Shown here one piece after another: positions 33,211 to 42,614 of a DNA stretch of 64,000 bases. A program made the translations under genes and the position numbers. The stretch's first letter is position 1. Each line of letters opens with the position of its first letter. This DNA is from Actinocatenispora rupis (GTDB lineage Bacteria; Actinomycetota; Actinomycetes; Mycobacteriales; Micromonosporaceae): the NCBI RefSeq assembly GCF_016861975.1, contig NZ_BOMB01000019.1, positions 124,001 to 188,000 on the forward strand. Reading direction: 5' to 3'. The notes beneath the pieces are model-generated. The model was not told the origin of the DNA, did no database searches, and saw only the letters and a program-made list of their open reading frames with translations.

Positions 33211-33216
33211 TAGACT
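33211..33216 (+). promoter_or_regulatory. Candidate -10 element for def
   Basis: TAGACT precedes the def GTG by 42 bases, leaving a leader of about 36 bases with a GAGAGGGG ribosome binding site. No good -35 is seen at 16-18 bases upstream. Confidence 0.3.
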
Positions 33217-33258
33217 TGCCGCAGCAGCGCCGACCGACGTACGAGAGGGGTCCGTGCA

Positions 33259-33915
33259 GTGACTGCACCTGCCGAGCCGCAGCCGGGGGAGGCGCCTCCG
33301 GTCCGCGCCGAGGTGACCGGGTCGATCGAGTTGGCCGCGGCGGACGCTGCCGGCGGCCAGGTCCGGCCGCTGCGGCTGTTCGGCGATCCGGTGCTGCGCA
33401 CCGCGTGTGATCCGGTCGCGAGCTTCGACGCCGAGCTGCGCCGCTTGGTGCGGGACCTGACGAGCACGCTGGCCGACGAGCGCGGCGCGGGGCTCGCCGC
33501 GCCGCAGATCGGCGTGTCGGCGCGGGTCTTCGTGTTCGACGTGCCGGGGCCGGACGGGCGTGTCAGTGGTCACCTGGTCAACCCGGGCCTCGACTTCCCG
33601 GACGACGAGGAGCAGGACGGCGCCGAGGGCTGCCTGTCCATCCCCGGCCTCTACTTCGACACCAAGCGCCGGCAGAACGTCGCGGCCAAGGGCTTCAACG
33701 CGTACGGCGACCCGGTGCAGGTCGTCGGCAACGGCATGATGTCGCGCTGCCTGCAGCACGAGACCGACCACCTCGACGGCGTGCTGTTCGTCGACCGGCT
33801 GGACACCGAGACGCGGCGCGCCGCGATGCGCGCCATCCGCACCGCCGAGTGGTACGGGGAGCCGGCGCCTGCCGTACAGCTGAGTCCACACCACATCCAC
33901 GGCCGGTTGGGCTGA
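33259..33915 (+). CDS. def: Peptide deformylase
   Basis: A 218-residue metalloenzyme removing the formyl group from nascent proteins. The three motifs are intact: [18 protein letters not shown] (metal-ligand Cys) and QHETDHLDG (two His ligands and catalytic Glu). An N-terminal extension of about 35 residues precedes the conserved [10 protein letters not shown]. It lies upstream of fmt with 22 bases between, so formylation and deformylation genes are paired. Confidence 0.95.
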   Translation: MTAPAEPQPGEAPPVRAEVTGSIELAAADAAGGQVRPLRLFGDPVLRTACDPVASFDAELRRLVRDLTSTLADERGAGLAAPQIGVSARVFVFDVPGPDGRVSGHLVNPGLDFPDDEEQDGAEGCLSIPGLYFDTKRRQNVAAKGFNAYGDPVQVVGNGMMSRCLQHETDHLDGVLFVDRLDTETRRAAMRAIRTAEWYGEPAPAVQLSPHHIHGRLG

Positions 33916-33937
33916 CACACCGAGGGGGGAGCGTTCA

Positions 33938-34861
33938 GTGCGACTGGTCTTCGCCGGTACGCCGGAGGTCGCGGTGCCCGCGTTGCGCGCCATCGCCGAC
34001 TCGCGGCACGAACTGCTGGCCGTCGTGACCCGGCCGGACGCGCCGGCCGGGCGTGGCCGGAAGGTGCTGCGGTCGCCGGCCGCCGCGTGGGCGGACGAGC
34101 ACGGCGTCGAGGTGCGGACCCCGCGCCGGCCGCGCGACGAGGACTTCCTTGCCTGGCTGCGGGACACCGCGCCGGACTGCGTCCCCGTCGTGGCGTACGG
34201 GGCGCTCGTGCCACCGGCGGCGCTGTCGGTTCCGGCGCACGGCTGGATCAACCTGCACTTCTCGCTGCTGCCCGCGTGGCGCGGTGCCGCGCCCGTCCAG
34301 CACGCGGTACTGCACGGGGACGAGGTGACCGGCGCGAGCGTGTTCCAGCTGGAGGAGGGCCTCGACACCGGCCCGGTGTACGGGTCGCTCACCGAGCCGA
34401 TCCGCCCCACCGACACCTCCGGCGACCTGCTGGGCCGGCTCGCCGACGCCGGCGCGGGCCTGCTCGTCGCCGTACTCGACGCGATCGAGGACGGCACCGC
34501 GCGGGCGGAGCCGCAACCCGCGGACGGGGTGAGCCTCGCGCCGAAGGTCACCGTCGAGGACACCCGGGTCCGGTGGGACGAGCCGGCGTTCGCGGTCGAC
34601 CGCCGGGTCCGCGCCGGCACGCCCGCGCCCGGCGCCTGGACCACCTTCCGGGACGAACGGGTGAAGCTACTGCCGGTGAGTCTCGCCGACGGCGTCACGG
34701 TCGCACCGGGCGAGTTGGTCGTCGGCCGCAACGAGGTCCTTGTCGGCACCGCCACCACCGCGGTACGGCTGGGCGAGGTGCAGCCCGCGGGCAAGAAGCG
34801 GATGGACGCCGCCGCCTGGGCCCGCGGCGTACGCATCGAGTCCGGGGACCGGTTCGCGTGA
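33938..34861 (+). CDS. fmt: Methionyl-tRNA formyltransferase
   Basis: A 307-residue enzyme formylating initiator Met-t[21 protein letters not shown] is the standard N-terminus. The folate-site residues lie in [20 protein letters not shown] and the [16 protein letters not shown] stretch; the C-terminal OB-like tRNA-binding domain ([14 protein letters not shown]) is complete. The start is GTG with GAGGGGGGAG eight bases upstream. rsmB begins 28 bases after its stop. Confidence 0.96.
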   Translation: MRLVFAGTPEVAVPALRAIADSRHELLAVVTRPDAPAGRGRKVLRSPAAAWADEHGVEVRTPRRPRDEDFLAWLRDTAPDCVPVVAYGALVPPAALSVPAHGWINLHFSLLPAWRGAAPVQHAVLHGDEVTGASVFQLEEGLDTGPVYGSLTEPIRPTDTSGDLLGRLADAGAGLLVAVLDAIEDGTARAEPQPADGVSLAPKVTVEDTRVRWDEPAFAVDRRVRAGTPAPGAWTTFRDERVKLLPVSLADGVTVAPGELVVGRNEVLVGTATTAVRLGEVQPAGKKRMDAAAWARGVRIESGDRFA

Positions 34862-34889
34862 CCCGCGAGTACGTGACGGCGGTGTGTCG

Positions 34890-36362
34890 ATGAGCGGGCC
34901 GGACCGGGGTCGCGGCCGCAACCGGGAGGGGCGCCCGGCCCGCCGTGGTACGCCGCGCCGTCCCGCGCCGCTGCGTCCGGTGGCGGGCGCGAAGCCGGTG
35001 GACCGGGCCCGGCGCGCCGCGTTCGAGGTGCTCCGGCAGGTGCACGACCGCGGTGCGTACGCGAACCTGGCGCTGCCGGCGCTGCTCGGCGAGTGGTCGC
35101 TGAGCGGCCGGGACGCCGCGTTCGCCACCGAGCTGTGCTACGGCACGCTGCGCGCCACCGGCACCCTGGACGCGGTGCTCGCCGCCGGCTCCAACCGGCC
35201 ACTGTCCAAAGTGGACGGTCCGGTCCGGGACGCCCTGCGCCTCGGCGCCTACCAGCTGCTGTACACGCGGGTTCCGGCGCACGCCGCCGTCTCGACGACG
35301 GTGGCGCTGGCCCGGTCGGCGTCCGGCGCGGGTTCGGCGAGCTTCGCCAACGCCGTACTGCGGCGCGTGTCGACCAGCGACCTGCCCGGCTGGCTGGAGC
35401 GGCTCGCCCCGACCGACGACGCGGCCGGCCTCGCCGTGCGGTACGCGCACCCGGAGTGGATCGTCCGCGCGCTCGGCGACGCGCTCGGCGGCGACGAGGG
35501 CGACCTGACCGCGGCGCTCACCGCCGACAACGAGCGCCCCGCCGTGCACCTGGCCGCCCGGCCCGGCCGTACCACCGCGGCCGAGCTCGCGGAACGGGTC
35601 GGCGGTACCGTCGGCCGACTCTCGCCGTACGCGGTGTACCTGCCCGGTGGCGCTCCCGGCGACCTGGCCGAGATCCGCGACGGCCGCGCCCAGGTACAGG
35701 ACGAGGGCAGCCAGCTCGTCACGCTGGCCCTCGCCGACGCGCCGCTCGACGGGCCGGACGTACGCTGGCTCGACCTGTGCGCCGGCCCTGGCGGCAAGGC
35801 GGCGCTGCTCGGGTCGCTCGCGGCGCAGCGTGGCGCGCGGCTGACCGCGGTCGAGGTCACCGAGCACCGCGCGACGCTGGTCGGCAAGGCCGTCGCGGGG
35901 CTGCCCGTCGACGTCCTGCACGCCGACGGCCGTACCGTGGGCGAGCGTCCCGAGCTGCCGGCCGGCGGGTTCGACCGGGTCCTGCTCGACGCCCCGTGCA
36001 CCGGGCTCGGCGCGCTGCGTCGCCGGCCCGAGGCCCGCTGGCGCCGGCAGGAGTCCGATCTGGACGACCTGGTCGCGCTGCAGCGCGAGCTGCTCGCCGC
36101 GGCGTGCCGCGCCGTCCGTCCCGGCGGCCTCATCGGGTACGTGACCTGCTCGCCGCACCCGGCCGAGACCACCGCGCAGATCGCCGCGCTGCTCGCCGAC
36201 CAGCCGGGGTTGACCCAGCTCGACGCCCGCGCGGCGCTCGACGCGGTCACCCCGGAGGCGGTGCAGGGCCTGGGCGAGGGGCCGGCCGTACAGCTCTGGC
36301 CACACCGGCACGGTACGGACGCGATGTTCCTGGCGCTGCTGCGACGGGACGCCGGCGAGTAG
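34890..36362 (+). CDS. rsmB: 16S rRNA (cytosine-C5) methyltransferase RsmB/Sun
   Basis: A 490-residue enzyme methylating C967 of 16S rRNA. A basic N-terminal tail (RGRNREGRPARRGTPRR) is followed by a NusB-like domain (about 35-165), then the SAM-dependent methyltransferase: WLDLCAGPGGKAALLGSLAA, the release cysteine in LLDAPCTGLGALRRRPEARW, and the catalytic cysteine in YVTCSPHPAETTAQ. ATG giving MSGPDRGRGR was selected because longer frames run back through fmt. It is the last gene of the conserved block before accessory genes. Confidence 0.94.
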   Translation: MSGPDRGRGRNREGRPARRGTPRRPAPLRPVAGAKPVDRARRAAFEVLRQVHDRGAYANLALPALLGEWSLSGRDAAFATELCYGTLRATGTLDAVLAAGSNRPLSKVDGPVRDALRLGAYQLLYTRVPAHAAVSTTVALARSASGAGSASFANAVLRRVSTSDLPGWLERLAPTDDAAGLAVRYAHPEWIVRALGDALGGDEGDLTAALTADNERPAVHLAARPGRTTAAELAERVGGTVGRLSPYAVYLPGGAPGDLAEIRDGRAQVQDEGSQLVTLALADAPLDGPDVRWLDLCAGPGGKAALLGSLAAQRGARLTAVEVTEHRATLVGKAVAGLPVDVLHADGRTVGERPELPAGGFDRVLLDAPCTGLGALRRRPEARWRRQESDLDDLVALQRELLAAACRAVRPGGLIGYVTCSPHPAETTAQIAALLADQPGLTQLDARAALDAVTPEAVQGLGEGPAVQLWPHRHGTDAMFLALLRRDAGE

Positions 36363-36475
36363 GACTACGGCGGGTCGACCTTCTCGGATGACGGCAAAAG
36401 CGTCGCTCCCGCCCCGGTGCCACGGCCGAGGGGGCGAAGACTGCCGGCAAGTCGGCCGGACGTCTGGAGCCTGCC

Positions 36476-37678
36476 ATGCCAGAACCGACGCACTGTCCGT
36501 TTCCCCGGTACCCGTTCCGCCGGGACGACCCGCTCGCGCCGCCGCCCGAGTACCGGGAGCTGCGGGCCGCCTCGCCGAGCCGGGTACTGCTGCCCGACGG
36601 CAGCACGCCGTGGCTGCTGACCCGGCACGCCGACGTACGCGCGGCCATGTCGGATCCGCGGCTGTCCGCCGACGACCGCGACCCGGCATACCCGCGGCTC
36701 GTCGGGGCGCCGCGGGTGTCGGGCTGGCTGTCGTTCCTGCGGATGGACGGGGCGGCCCACGCCCGGCTGCGGCGGATGCTGATCGGCGAGTTCACCGTAC
36801 GGCGGGTCGACGCGATGCGGCCCGGCGTACAGGCGGCGGTCGACCGGCTGCTCGACGCGCTCGCCGACCGGCCGCAGCCGGCCGACCTGCTCGACGCGTT
36901 CGCGCTGCCGCTGCCGTCGATGGTGATCTGCCAGCTGCTCGGCGTCCCGTACGCGGACCGCGAGTTCTTCCAGCGGCACAGCCGGACGCTCGTGTCGGTG
37001 ACCGCGACGCCCGAGGAGGCCGCGACGGCGCTGCGCGCGCTCGACGCGTACCTGGACGGGTTGGTGGCGGAGAAGCGGCGGCGGCCCGGCGACGACCTGC
37101 TGAGCCGGGTGACCGCGGCGCGCATCGAGACCGGTGAGCTGCTCCACGACGAACTGGTCGGCATGGCGCGGCTGCTGCTGGTCGCCGGCCACGAGACGAC
37201 CGCCAACATGCTCGGCCTCGGTGTCCTGCTGCTGTTGCGGCGCCCGGCCGCCCTGCGCGCCCTGCGTACCGACCGGGCCCTGGTACGGCCGGCGGTGGAG
37301 GAACTGCTGCGCTACCTGTCCGTCGTACAGACCTCCGTGGCCCGGGTCGCCACCGTCGACGTGGAGATCGGTGGGGCGGAGATCGCCGCGGGGGAGGGCG
37401 TCGTGCTCGCCATCCCCGCCGCCAACCACGACGAGGTCGCGTTCGTCGACCCGGACGTGCTCGACCTGCGGCGCGACCCCCGCCACCACGTCGCCTTCGG
37501 GTACGGCGTGCACCAGTGCATCGGGCAGGGTCTCGCGCGCGTCGAGCTGGATCTGGCGCTGGTCTCGCTGCTGACCCGGCTGCCCGACCTGCGCCTCGGC
37601 TGCGACCCCGCCGACCTGACCTTCCGCCACGACAGCGTCGTGTACGGCCTCGCCGCCCTCCCCGTCCGCTGGGACTGA
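36476..37678 (+). CDS. Cytochrome P450, CYP105-like
   Basis: A 400-residue soluble bacterial P450. The oxygen-binding I-helix motif is VAGHETTAN, the K-helix ExxR is EELLR, and the heme loop is FGYGVHQCIGQGLAR with ligand Cys348. The N-terminal FPRYPFRRDDPLAPPPEYREL and the HHVAFGYGVHQ pattern resemble CYP105-type enzymes of actinomycetes, which hydroxylate xenobiotics or secondary metabolites. No ferredoxin or ferredoxin reductase gene is nearby and no biosynthetic genes flank it, so the substrate cannot be inferred. Confidence 0.93.
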   Translation: MPEPTHCPFPRYPFRRDDPLAPPPEYRELRAASPSRVLLPDGSTPWLLTRHADVRAAMSDPRLSADDRDPAYPRLVGAPRVSGWLSFLRMDGAAHARLRRMLIGEFTVRRVDAMRPGVQAAVDRLLDALADRPQPADLLDAFALPLPSMVICQLLGVPYADREFFQRHSRTLVSVTATPEEAATALRALDAYLDGLVAEKRRRPGDDLLSRVTAARIETGELLHDELVGMARLLLVAGHETTANMLGLGVLLLLRRPAALRALRTDRALVRPAVEELLRYLSVVQTSVARVATVDVEIGGAEIAAGEGVVLAIPAANHDEVAFVDPDVLDLRRDPRHHVAFGYGVHQCIGQGLARVELDLALVSLLTRLPDLRLGCDPADLTFRHDSVVYGLAALPVRWD

Positions 37679-37796
37679 CCGTCGCCCGGTCGGGTCCGAT
37701 ATCCCCGATTCGCCCCTTCCCGCGTACGGGCTCGCCTAGCGTCCGGGGCGACCGGCGCGTGGGGCCGCCCGTGGGTGGCCGGGGGAGGCGAGCACG

Positions 37797-37985
37797 GTGG
37801 CGGAACGTATCCGGATCCCGACCTGGGTGGTGGGCCTGGTCGGCGTGGTCCTGCTGATGTTCCTGCCGATGGTCGCCAGAGCGGTCGCGTCGGCGGTGCA
37901 CGGACCGCAACCGGTCCACACCCGCCCCGTACTGCACCGCCACGTCGTTCCCGCCGTACGCCCGCTCCCGCGCCGTACCCGCTGA
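37797..37985 (+). CDS. Small single-pass membrane protein, unknown
   Basis: A 62-residue product starting at GTG with GGGGGAGG ten bases upstream. Residues about 9-31 (TWVVGLVGVVLLMFLPMVAR) form one membrane helix, followed by a His/Pro/Arg-rich tail (VHTRPVLHRHVVPAVRP). It contains no cysteine, so it is not a ferredoxin partner for the P450 upstream. I do not recognise a family; support comes from the RBS, hydrophobic segment and placement in an otherwise empty gap. Confidence 0.5.
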   Translation: MAERIRIPTWVVGLVGVVLLMFLPMVARAVASAVHGPQPVHTRPVLHRHVVPAVRPLPRRTR

Positions 37986-38017
37986 CCGGGGTTCGCCGGC
38001 CGGTAGCGTTGCGGCGC

Positions 38018-38947
38018 ATGACGGACACCGACCTGGAGATCACCGCCGAACTGATCCGGGACCTGCTGCACGAACAGCATCCGGACCTGGCCGACCGCCC
38101 GCTGCGGCTCGGCGCCCGCGGCTGGGACAACCAGCTGTGGCGGCTCGGCGACGACCTGGCGGTCCGCGTACCGTGGGCGACCGAGTCGGCGGATGCGTTG
38201 CTGCGCAAGGAACACCGCTGGCTCCCGGCGCTCGCCCCGCACCTTCCCCTGCCGGTTCCGGTACCGCAGCGGCTGGGTGAGCCGTCCGCGCGGTTCCCGC
38301 GTCCGTGGCTCGTGACCACCTGGGTGCCGGGAGTACCGGCGGACCGGGCTCCCGCCACTCGCGGCGCGGCGACCGCCGACGCGCTCGCCGCGTTCCTCAC
38401 CGCGCTGCACCGGCCCGCCCCGGACGGTGCGCCCGCCGGCCGGGACCGCGGCGGACGGCTCGCCGACCAGGCGGGGCGTTTTCCCGATCTGCTCGCCGCG
38501 GCCGTCGCGACCGGCCAGATCACCGACCCCGACGCGGTACGCGCGGTCTGGGACGACGCCGTCGCCGCGCCCGAATGGTCCGGGCCGGCGCTGTGGCTGC
38601 ACGGCGACCTGCATCCGGCGAACCTGCTCACCGCCGACGGCGCCCTCTGCGGCGTGATCGACTTCGGCGACCTGTGCGCCGGCGACCCGGCGTACGATCT
38701 CGCGTCCGCGTGGCTGGTACTGCCCGACGGTGCCGCGGACCGCTTCCACGCCGGCTACCGGTCCGCCGCGACCACCGACCCGGCCACGTACGCCGCGACC
38801 CGCCGTCGTGCGCGCGGCTGCGCGGTCGGGCGGGCACTCGTCGGCATCCTCATCGGGGACGCGGGAGTACACGGGCGTCCGGGTGGCAAGCCCACCTGGG
38901 GGCCGCCGGCGCGGGAGGCGCTGCGCCGCCTGCTCGCCACTACCTGA
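38018..38947 (+). CDS. Aminoglycoside phosphotransferase (APH) family protein
   Basis: A 309-residue APH-fold small-molecule kinase. The nucleotide lobe has LGARGWDNQLWRLGDDLAVR and LLRKEHRWLPALAP. The catalytic loop is ALWLHGDLHPANLL (HGDxxxxN) and the metal-binding strand GVIDFGDLCAGDPAYDLA. Such chromosomal copies phosphorylate antibiotics such as macrolides or hygromycin, or host metabolites; nothing here identifies the substrate. The ATG was chosen because the conserved domain starts shortly after; 32 bases separate it from the small membrane gene. Confidence 0.88.
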   Translation: MTDTDLEITAELIRDLLHEQHPDLADRPLRLGARGWDNQLWRLGDDLAVRVPWATESADALLRKEHRWLPALAPHLPLPVPVPQRLGEPSARFPRPWLVTTWVPGVPADRAPATRGAATADALAAFLTALHRPAPDGAPAGRDRGGRLADQAGRFPDLLAAAVATGQITDPDAVRAVWDDAVAAPEWSGPALWLHGDLHPANLLTADGALCGVIDFGDLCAGDPAYDLASAWLVLPDGAADRFHAGYRSAATTDPATYAATRRRARGCAVGRALVGILIGDAGVHGRPGGKPTWGPPAREALRRLLATT

Positions 38948-38992
38948 CGGCGCCCACCGGGCGTACCACGGCCTGCGGTCTGGGAGATCACA

Positions 38993-39025
38993 TTGCCGGC
39001 CGACCAGAAGCATAGATAGGCTATG
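38993..39025 (+). promoter_or_regulatory. MarR-gene promoter with overlapping palindrome
   Basis: TTGCCG and TAGGCT are 18 bases apart, and the -10 ends seven bases before the second of two in-frame ATGs, consistent with a leaderless transcript. The -10 lies inside an inverted repeat, CATAG-ATAGG-CTATG, whose arms could bind a MarR dimer and give autorepression of the MarR-MFS pair. Confidence 0.5.
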
Positions 39026-39481
39026 GATATGAATTCGACAGCCGCGGTCAGCCAGCTGGCCGGCGAGCTCTCCGGTCGCCTCGGCACCCTGACCCACCTG
39101 CTCCGCCGCGAGATCGACTACGCGGGCGTGAGCCCCACCCTGGCCACCGTGCTCGCGGCGCTCGACCGGGACGGGCCGAAGCGGGTCAGCGAACTCGCCG
39201 AGATCGCCCAGATCGCGCAGCCGACCATGACCACGCACCTGCGCAAGCTCACCGCCGACGGCACCGTCACCCGCGGCGCCGACCCGTCCGACCAGCGCGT
39301 CGTGACCATCGAACTGACCCCCGCCGGCCGTGAACTGCTCGGCCGGCTGCGCACCGCGCGGCAGTCCGCGCTGCAGCGCCGCCTCGACACGCTCGACGCC
39401 GACGACCGAGCGGCCCTCGCCGCGGCGATACCCGCGCTCGACAAACTCCTCGACAACTGGCGAAAGGTGGATCAGGCATGA
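39023..39481 (+). CDS. MarR family transcriptional regulator
   Basis: A 152-residue winged-helix regulator. The DNA-binding region is RVSELAEIAQIAQPTMTTHLRKLTADG, with the wing GADPSDQRVVTIELTPAGREL typical of MarR. Two adjacent ATGs are possible (MDMNST or MNST); the second fits a leaderless start. It overlaps the transporter gene by four bases, so it most likely controls that exporter in response to a small-molecule ligand, through the palindrome over its own -10. Confidence 0.9.
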   Translation: MDMNSTAAVSQLAGELSGRLGTLTHLLRREIDYAGVSPTLATVLAALDRDGPKRVSELAEIAQIAQPTMTTHLRKLTADGTVTRGADPSDQRVVTIELTPAGRELLGRLRTARQSALQRRLDTLDADDRAALAAAIPALDKLLDNWRKVDQA

Positions 39482-41139
39482 GCCGCTCCGGACACGCTCA
39501 CGGCGAGGGGGCGAGCATCATGCGCCAGCCGAAGTCCGTCTGGGCGGTCGCGTTCGCCTGCGTCATCGCCTTCATGGGCATCGGACTCGTCGACCCGATC
39601 CTCCCGGCGATCTCCCACGACCTGAAGGCGACCCCGAGCCAGGTGGAGCTGCTGTTCACCAGCTACATGCTGGTGACCGGGGTGGCCATGCTGATCACCG
39701 GCTGGGTGTCCAGCCGCATCGGCCCCAAGCGCACCCTGCTGGGCGGCCTGCTGCTGATCGTCGTGTTCAGCGCCCTCGCCGGTACGGCCGGCGGAGTGAA
39801 CGGCGTCATCGGCTTCCGCGCCGGCTGGGGCCTGGGCAACGCGCTGTTCATCGCCACCGCGCTGGCCGTCATCGTCGGTGCCGCGTCCGGTGGCGTCGCC
39901 GGCGCCATCATCCTGTACGAGGCGGCGCTCGGTGTCGGCATCGCGGTCGGCCCGCTGCTCGGCGGACTGCTCGGCGGGATCAGCTGGCGCGGCCCGTTCT
40001 TCGGCGTCGCCGTACTCATGGCCATCGCGTTCGTCGCGGTGATCACGCTGCTACCGAAATCGCCGAAGCCGACACACCACACGTCGGTGATCGACCCCAT
40101 CAAGGCGCTGCGGCACCGGGGTCTGCTGACGACCGCGCTGACCGCGCTGTTCTACAACTACGGCTTCTTCACGCTGCTGGCGTGGACCCCGTTCCCGCTG
40201 GACCTGTCGGCGCACCAGCTCGGCCTCGTGTTCTTCGGCTGGGGGCTGTGCCTCGCCATCACGTCGGTGTTCGTGGCGCCGCGGCTCCAGGCGCGCTTCG
40301 GCACCGTGCACACCCTGTACGCGGTGCAGGGGTTGATCGCGGTGACGCTCGTGGTGATGGGCGTGTGGACGCACTCGAAGCCGACGCTGATCGTCGCGGT
40401 GATCGTGGCCGGACTGTTCCTCGGCATCAACAACACGCTGATCACCGAGACGGTCATGAAGGTGTCGCCGGTCGAGCGGCCGGTGGCGAGCGCGGCGTAC
40501 AGCTTCGTGCGGTTCATCGGTGGGGCGATCGCGCCGTTCCTGGCCGGCAAGCTGGGCGAGAACATCAGCCCGAACCTGCCGTTCTACGTCGGCGCCGGCT
40601 GCGTCGCGGTCGGCATCATGGTGCTGGCCAGCGGGCACAAGTTCCTGCGGGCGGTGGACGAGCCCGCGGCCGCCGCGACCGATCCGGCGGACGCGGGCCG
40701 GCTGCTCGTCGCCGTCGACGCCACCCCCGACAGCGCCGCCGTGGTACGGCACGCCGCGCGGGTCGCCGTGGAGCGCAAGCTCGCCGTACACCTGCTGCAC
40801 GTACGCGAGACCGAGGTGGTCGGCGACACCGCGATGGACCTGGAGAGCGAGGCCGACGCGCAGTCGCTGCTCGCGTCCCGGCTCGCCGACCTGCGCGCGG
40901 CGGGCGCCACCGCCGACGGCGAGATCGCCGGCAGCACCGGTACGCATCCGGAGGTGGCGCGGCTGATCCTGGACCGCGCGGCGCGGCTGTCCGCACCGGC
41001 CATCGTGATCGGCTCGTCGTCGCACGACGGACTGTCCGCACTGCTCGGCGGCAGTGTCGTGGCCGAGGTGTCGCGGCACTCCGGGCGTCCGGTCCTGGTC
41101 ATCGACCGGGAGTCCGACCGGCTCGACGCCGTCGGCTGA
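39478..41139 (+). CDS. MFS transporter fused to a universal stress protein domain
   Basis: A 553-residue fusion. Residues about 15-400 form a major facilitator exporter with about twelve membrane segments (SVWAVAFACVIAFMGIGLVD, then SRIGPKRTLLGGL as the motif A-like loop). Residues about 405-550 form a cytoplasmic UspA domain (GRLLVAVDATPDSAAVVRHA) with the ATP-binding glycine pattern IVIGSSSHDGLSALLGGSVV. The transport half resembles drug exporters; the Usp half may gate transport by nucleotide. It is coupled to the MarR gene by a four-base overlap. A second ATG 14 codons downstream would remove a charged N-terminal tail. Confidence 0.88.
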   Translation: MSRSGHAHGEGASIMRQPKSVWAVAFACVIAFMGIGLVDPILPAISHDLKATPSQVELLFTSYMLVTGVAMLITGWVSSRIGPKRTLLGGLLLIVVFSALAGTAGGVNGVIGFRAGWGLGNALFIATALAVIVGAASGGVAGAIILYEAALGVGIAVGPLLGGLLGGISWRGPFFGVAVLMAIAFVAVITLLPKSPKPTHHTSVIDPIKALRHRGLLTTALTALFYNYGFFTLLAWTPFPLDLSAHQLGLVFFGWGLCLAITSVFVAPRLQARFGTVHTLYAVQGLIAVTLVVMGVWTHSKPTLIVAVIVAGLFLGINNTLITETVMKVSPVERPVASAAYSFVRFIGGAIAPFLAGKLGENISPNLPFYVGAGCVAVGIMVLASGHKFLRAVDEPAAAATDPADAGRLLVAVDATPDSAAVVRHAARVAVERKLAVHLLHVRETEVVGDTAMDLESEADAQSLLASRLADLRAAGATADGEIAGSTGTHPEVARLILDRAARLSAPAIVIGSSSHDGLSALLGGSVVAEVSRHSGRPVLVIDRESDRLDAVG

Positions 41140-41153
41140 CCGTACCCCCACCT

Positions 41154-41189
41154 GCGCCCCGTCCCCGACACCCCCGGGGGACGGGGCGC
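41154..41189. terminator. Hairpin between converging genes
   Basis: Arms GCGCCCCGTCCCC and GGGGACGGGGCGC (13 bases, perfect) enclose a ten-base loop between the ends of the MFS-Usp gene and the minus-strand serine hydrolase. A factor-independent terminator for either or both transcripts is likely although no T run follows. Confidence 0.75.
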
Positions 41190-41196
41190 GGGGCTG

Positions 41197-42570
41197 TCAG
41201 CTCGGGGTGCGCAGCAGGCGCAGCGACGGCGGTCCGAACGGCGTCGTGGCCCACCGGGCGTCGAACGTACCGGCGGTGACGTCGGCGGTCACCGTCAACC
41301 GGTGCGGCGCCTGGAGGAACAGTACGTCGAACGTCAGCCGCCCGTCGTCGGTCCACCCGCCGCTCGCCGCCGCCGGTACGTCCCCGTCGGTGACCGTCCA
41401 CCGCCCCGGGGCCGGCGCCAGCCGCAGCTCGGTACCCGGTTCCCGCAGCACGACCGCACCGTCGCGTACGTCGACGGCGGTGAGCAGGGTGGTGTCGGCG
41501 TCGCCGGGCGACAGCGACCAGGTGCCGCGTCGCGCGCCGCCGCCGGTACGTACCGGGGGGAGGGCGAGGTGGTCGAGGCGGTCGGCGAGCGTCGCGTCGT
41601 CGGCGGGCGAGGTGGGCGCGTCGAACGCCGGCAGCAGGTGGCGCCAGGCGGCGTCGATCACGGCGTGCATGTCGGTCGTCGCCCCGGTGTACGCGACGAC
41701 CGCGTCCTGCTCCGGCAACACCAGGCAGTACTGGCCGTACGCGCCGTCGCCGCGGTACCCGTGCCGCGACATCCAGAACTGGAAGCCGTAGCCCTGCGAC
41801 CAGTCCGGGTTCTCGTTCCGGGTGGCGATGTGCGGGCGGGTCGCGGCGGCCACCCAGTCCTCGGACAGGATCCGGGTGCCCCGCCACACGCCCCGCCGCA
41901 GGTACAGCTCGCCGAGCCGGGCGATGGCGTCGGTGGTGACGAACAGGCCGATGAAGCCGAGGTCGCGGCCGGCGTCGTCCTGCTGCCAGCCGGCGGCACC
42001 GATGCCGAGCGGATCGAACAGCCGCGGCCGCAGGTACCCGGCGAGCGTGGTGCCCGTGACCCGTTGCAGGATCGCACCCAGCGTGTACGTCGCAGGCTGG
42101 TTGTACGCGAAGACGGTGCCGGGCGCGCGGTCCGGTGGCAGCGCCAGGAACCCGCGTACCGGGTCGTCGGGGGTGGCCCGGACGACCTCGTCCCACGTGT
42201 CCCGGGTGTGCCCGGTACTCATCGAGGCCAGGTCGCGCACCCGCATCGCCCGCGTCCCCGGATCCGTCGCCAGCTCCCGGTACTCACCGAAGTGGTCGAC
42301 CACGCGGTCGTCGAGCCCGAGCAGCCCCTCGGCGGTCGCGAGCCCCAGCGCGGTCGAGGTGAAGCTCTTGCTCAGCGAGTACAGCATGTGCGGGTCGTCG
42401 GCGCGGTACGGCGACCACCAGCCGGCGGCGACGACGTGCCCGTGCCGTACCAGCATCAGGCTGTGCGGTTCGATCTGCGGGGCCGCCTCGACGGCGTCCA
42501 GGAACGCGTGGACGCCGCGCGCGGCGATTCCGTGCTGGGCCGGCGTACCGGTCGGCAGTGGGTCGGTCAC
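41197..42570 (-). CDS. Serine hydrolase, class C beta-lactamase family
   Basis: A 457-residue penicillin-binding-protein-fold hydrolase. SLSKSFTSTALGL provides the SxxK nucleophile and base (Ser65, Lys68), and FAYNQPATYTLGAIL the YxN motif; a C-terminal beta domain of about 120 residues follows. There is no signal peptide, so it is probably a cytoplasmic esterase or peptidase rather than a resistance lactamase. The GTG (MTDPLPTGTPAQHG) lies 44 bases after the MocR-type gene, with which it probably forms a unit. Its substrate is unknown. Confidence 0.85.
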   Translation of the reverse strand: MTDPLPTGTPAQHGIAARGVHAFLDAVEAAPQIEPHSLMLVRHGHVVAAGWWSPYRADDPHMLYSLSKSFTSTALGLATAEGLLGLDDRVVDHFGEYRELATDPGTRAMRVRDLASMSTGHTRDTWDEVVRATPDDPVRGFLALPPDRAPGTVFAYNQPATYTLGAILQRVTGTTLAGYLRPRLFDPLGIGAAGWQQDDAGRDLGFIGLFVTTDAIARLGELYLRRGVWRGTRILSEDWVAAATRPHIATRNENPDWSQGYGFQFWMSRHGYRGDGAYGQYCLVLPEQDAVVAYTGATTDMHAVIDAAWRHLLPAFDAPTSPADDATLADRLDHLALPPVRTGGGARRGTWSLSPGDADTTLLTAVDVRDGAVVLREPGTELRLAPAPGRWTVTDGDVPAAASGGWTDDGRLTFDVLFLQAPHRLTVTADVTAGTFDARWATTPFGPPSLRLLRTPS

Positions 42571-42614
42571 GTGATCGGGCAACGTCCGCGCCGGGCCGAT
42601 GATTCCGGCCGCGC

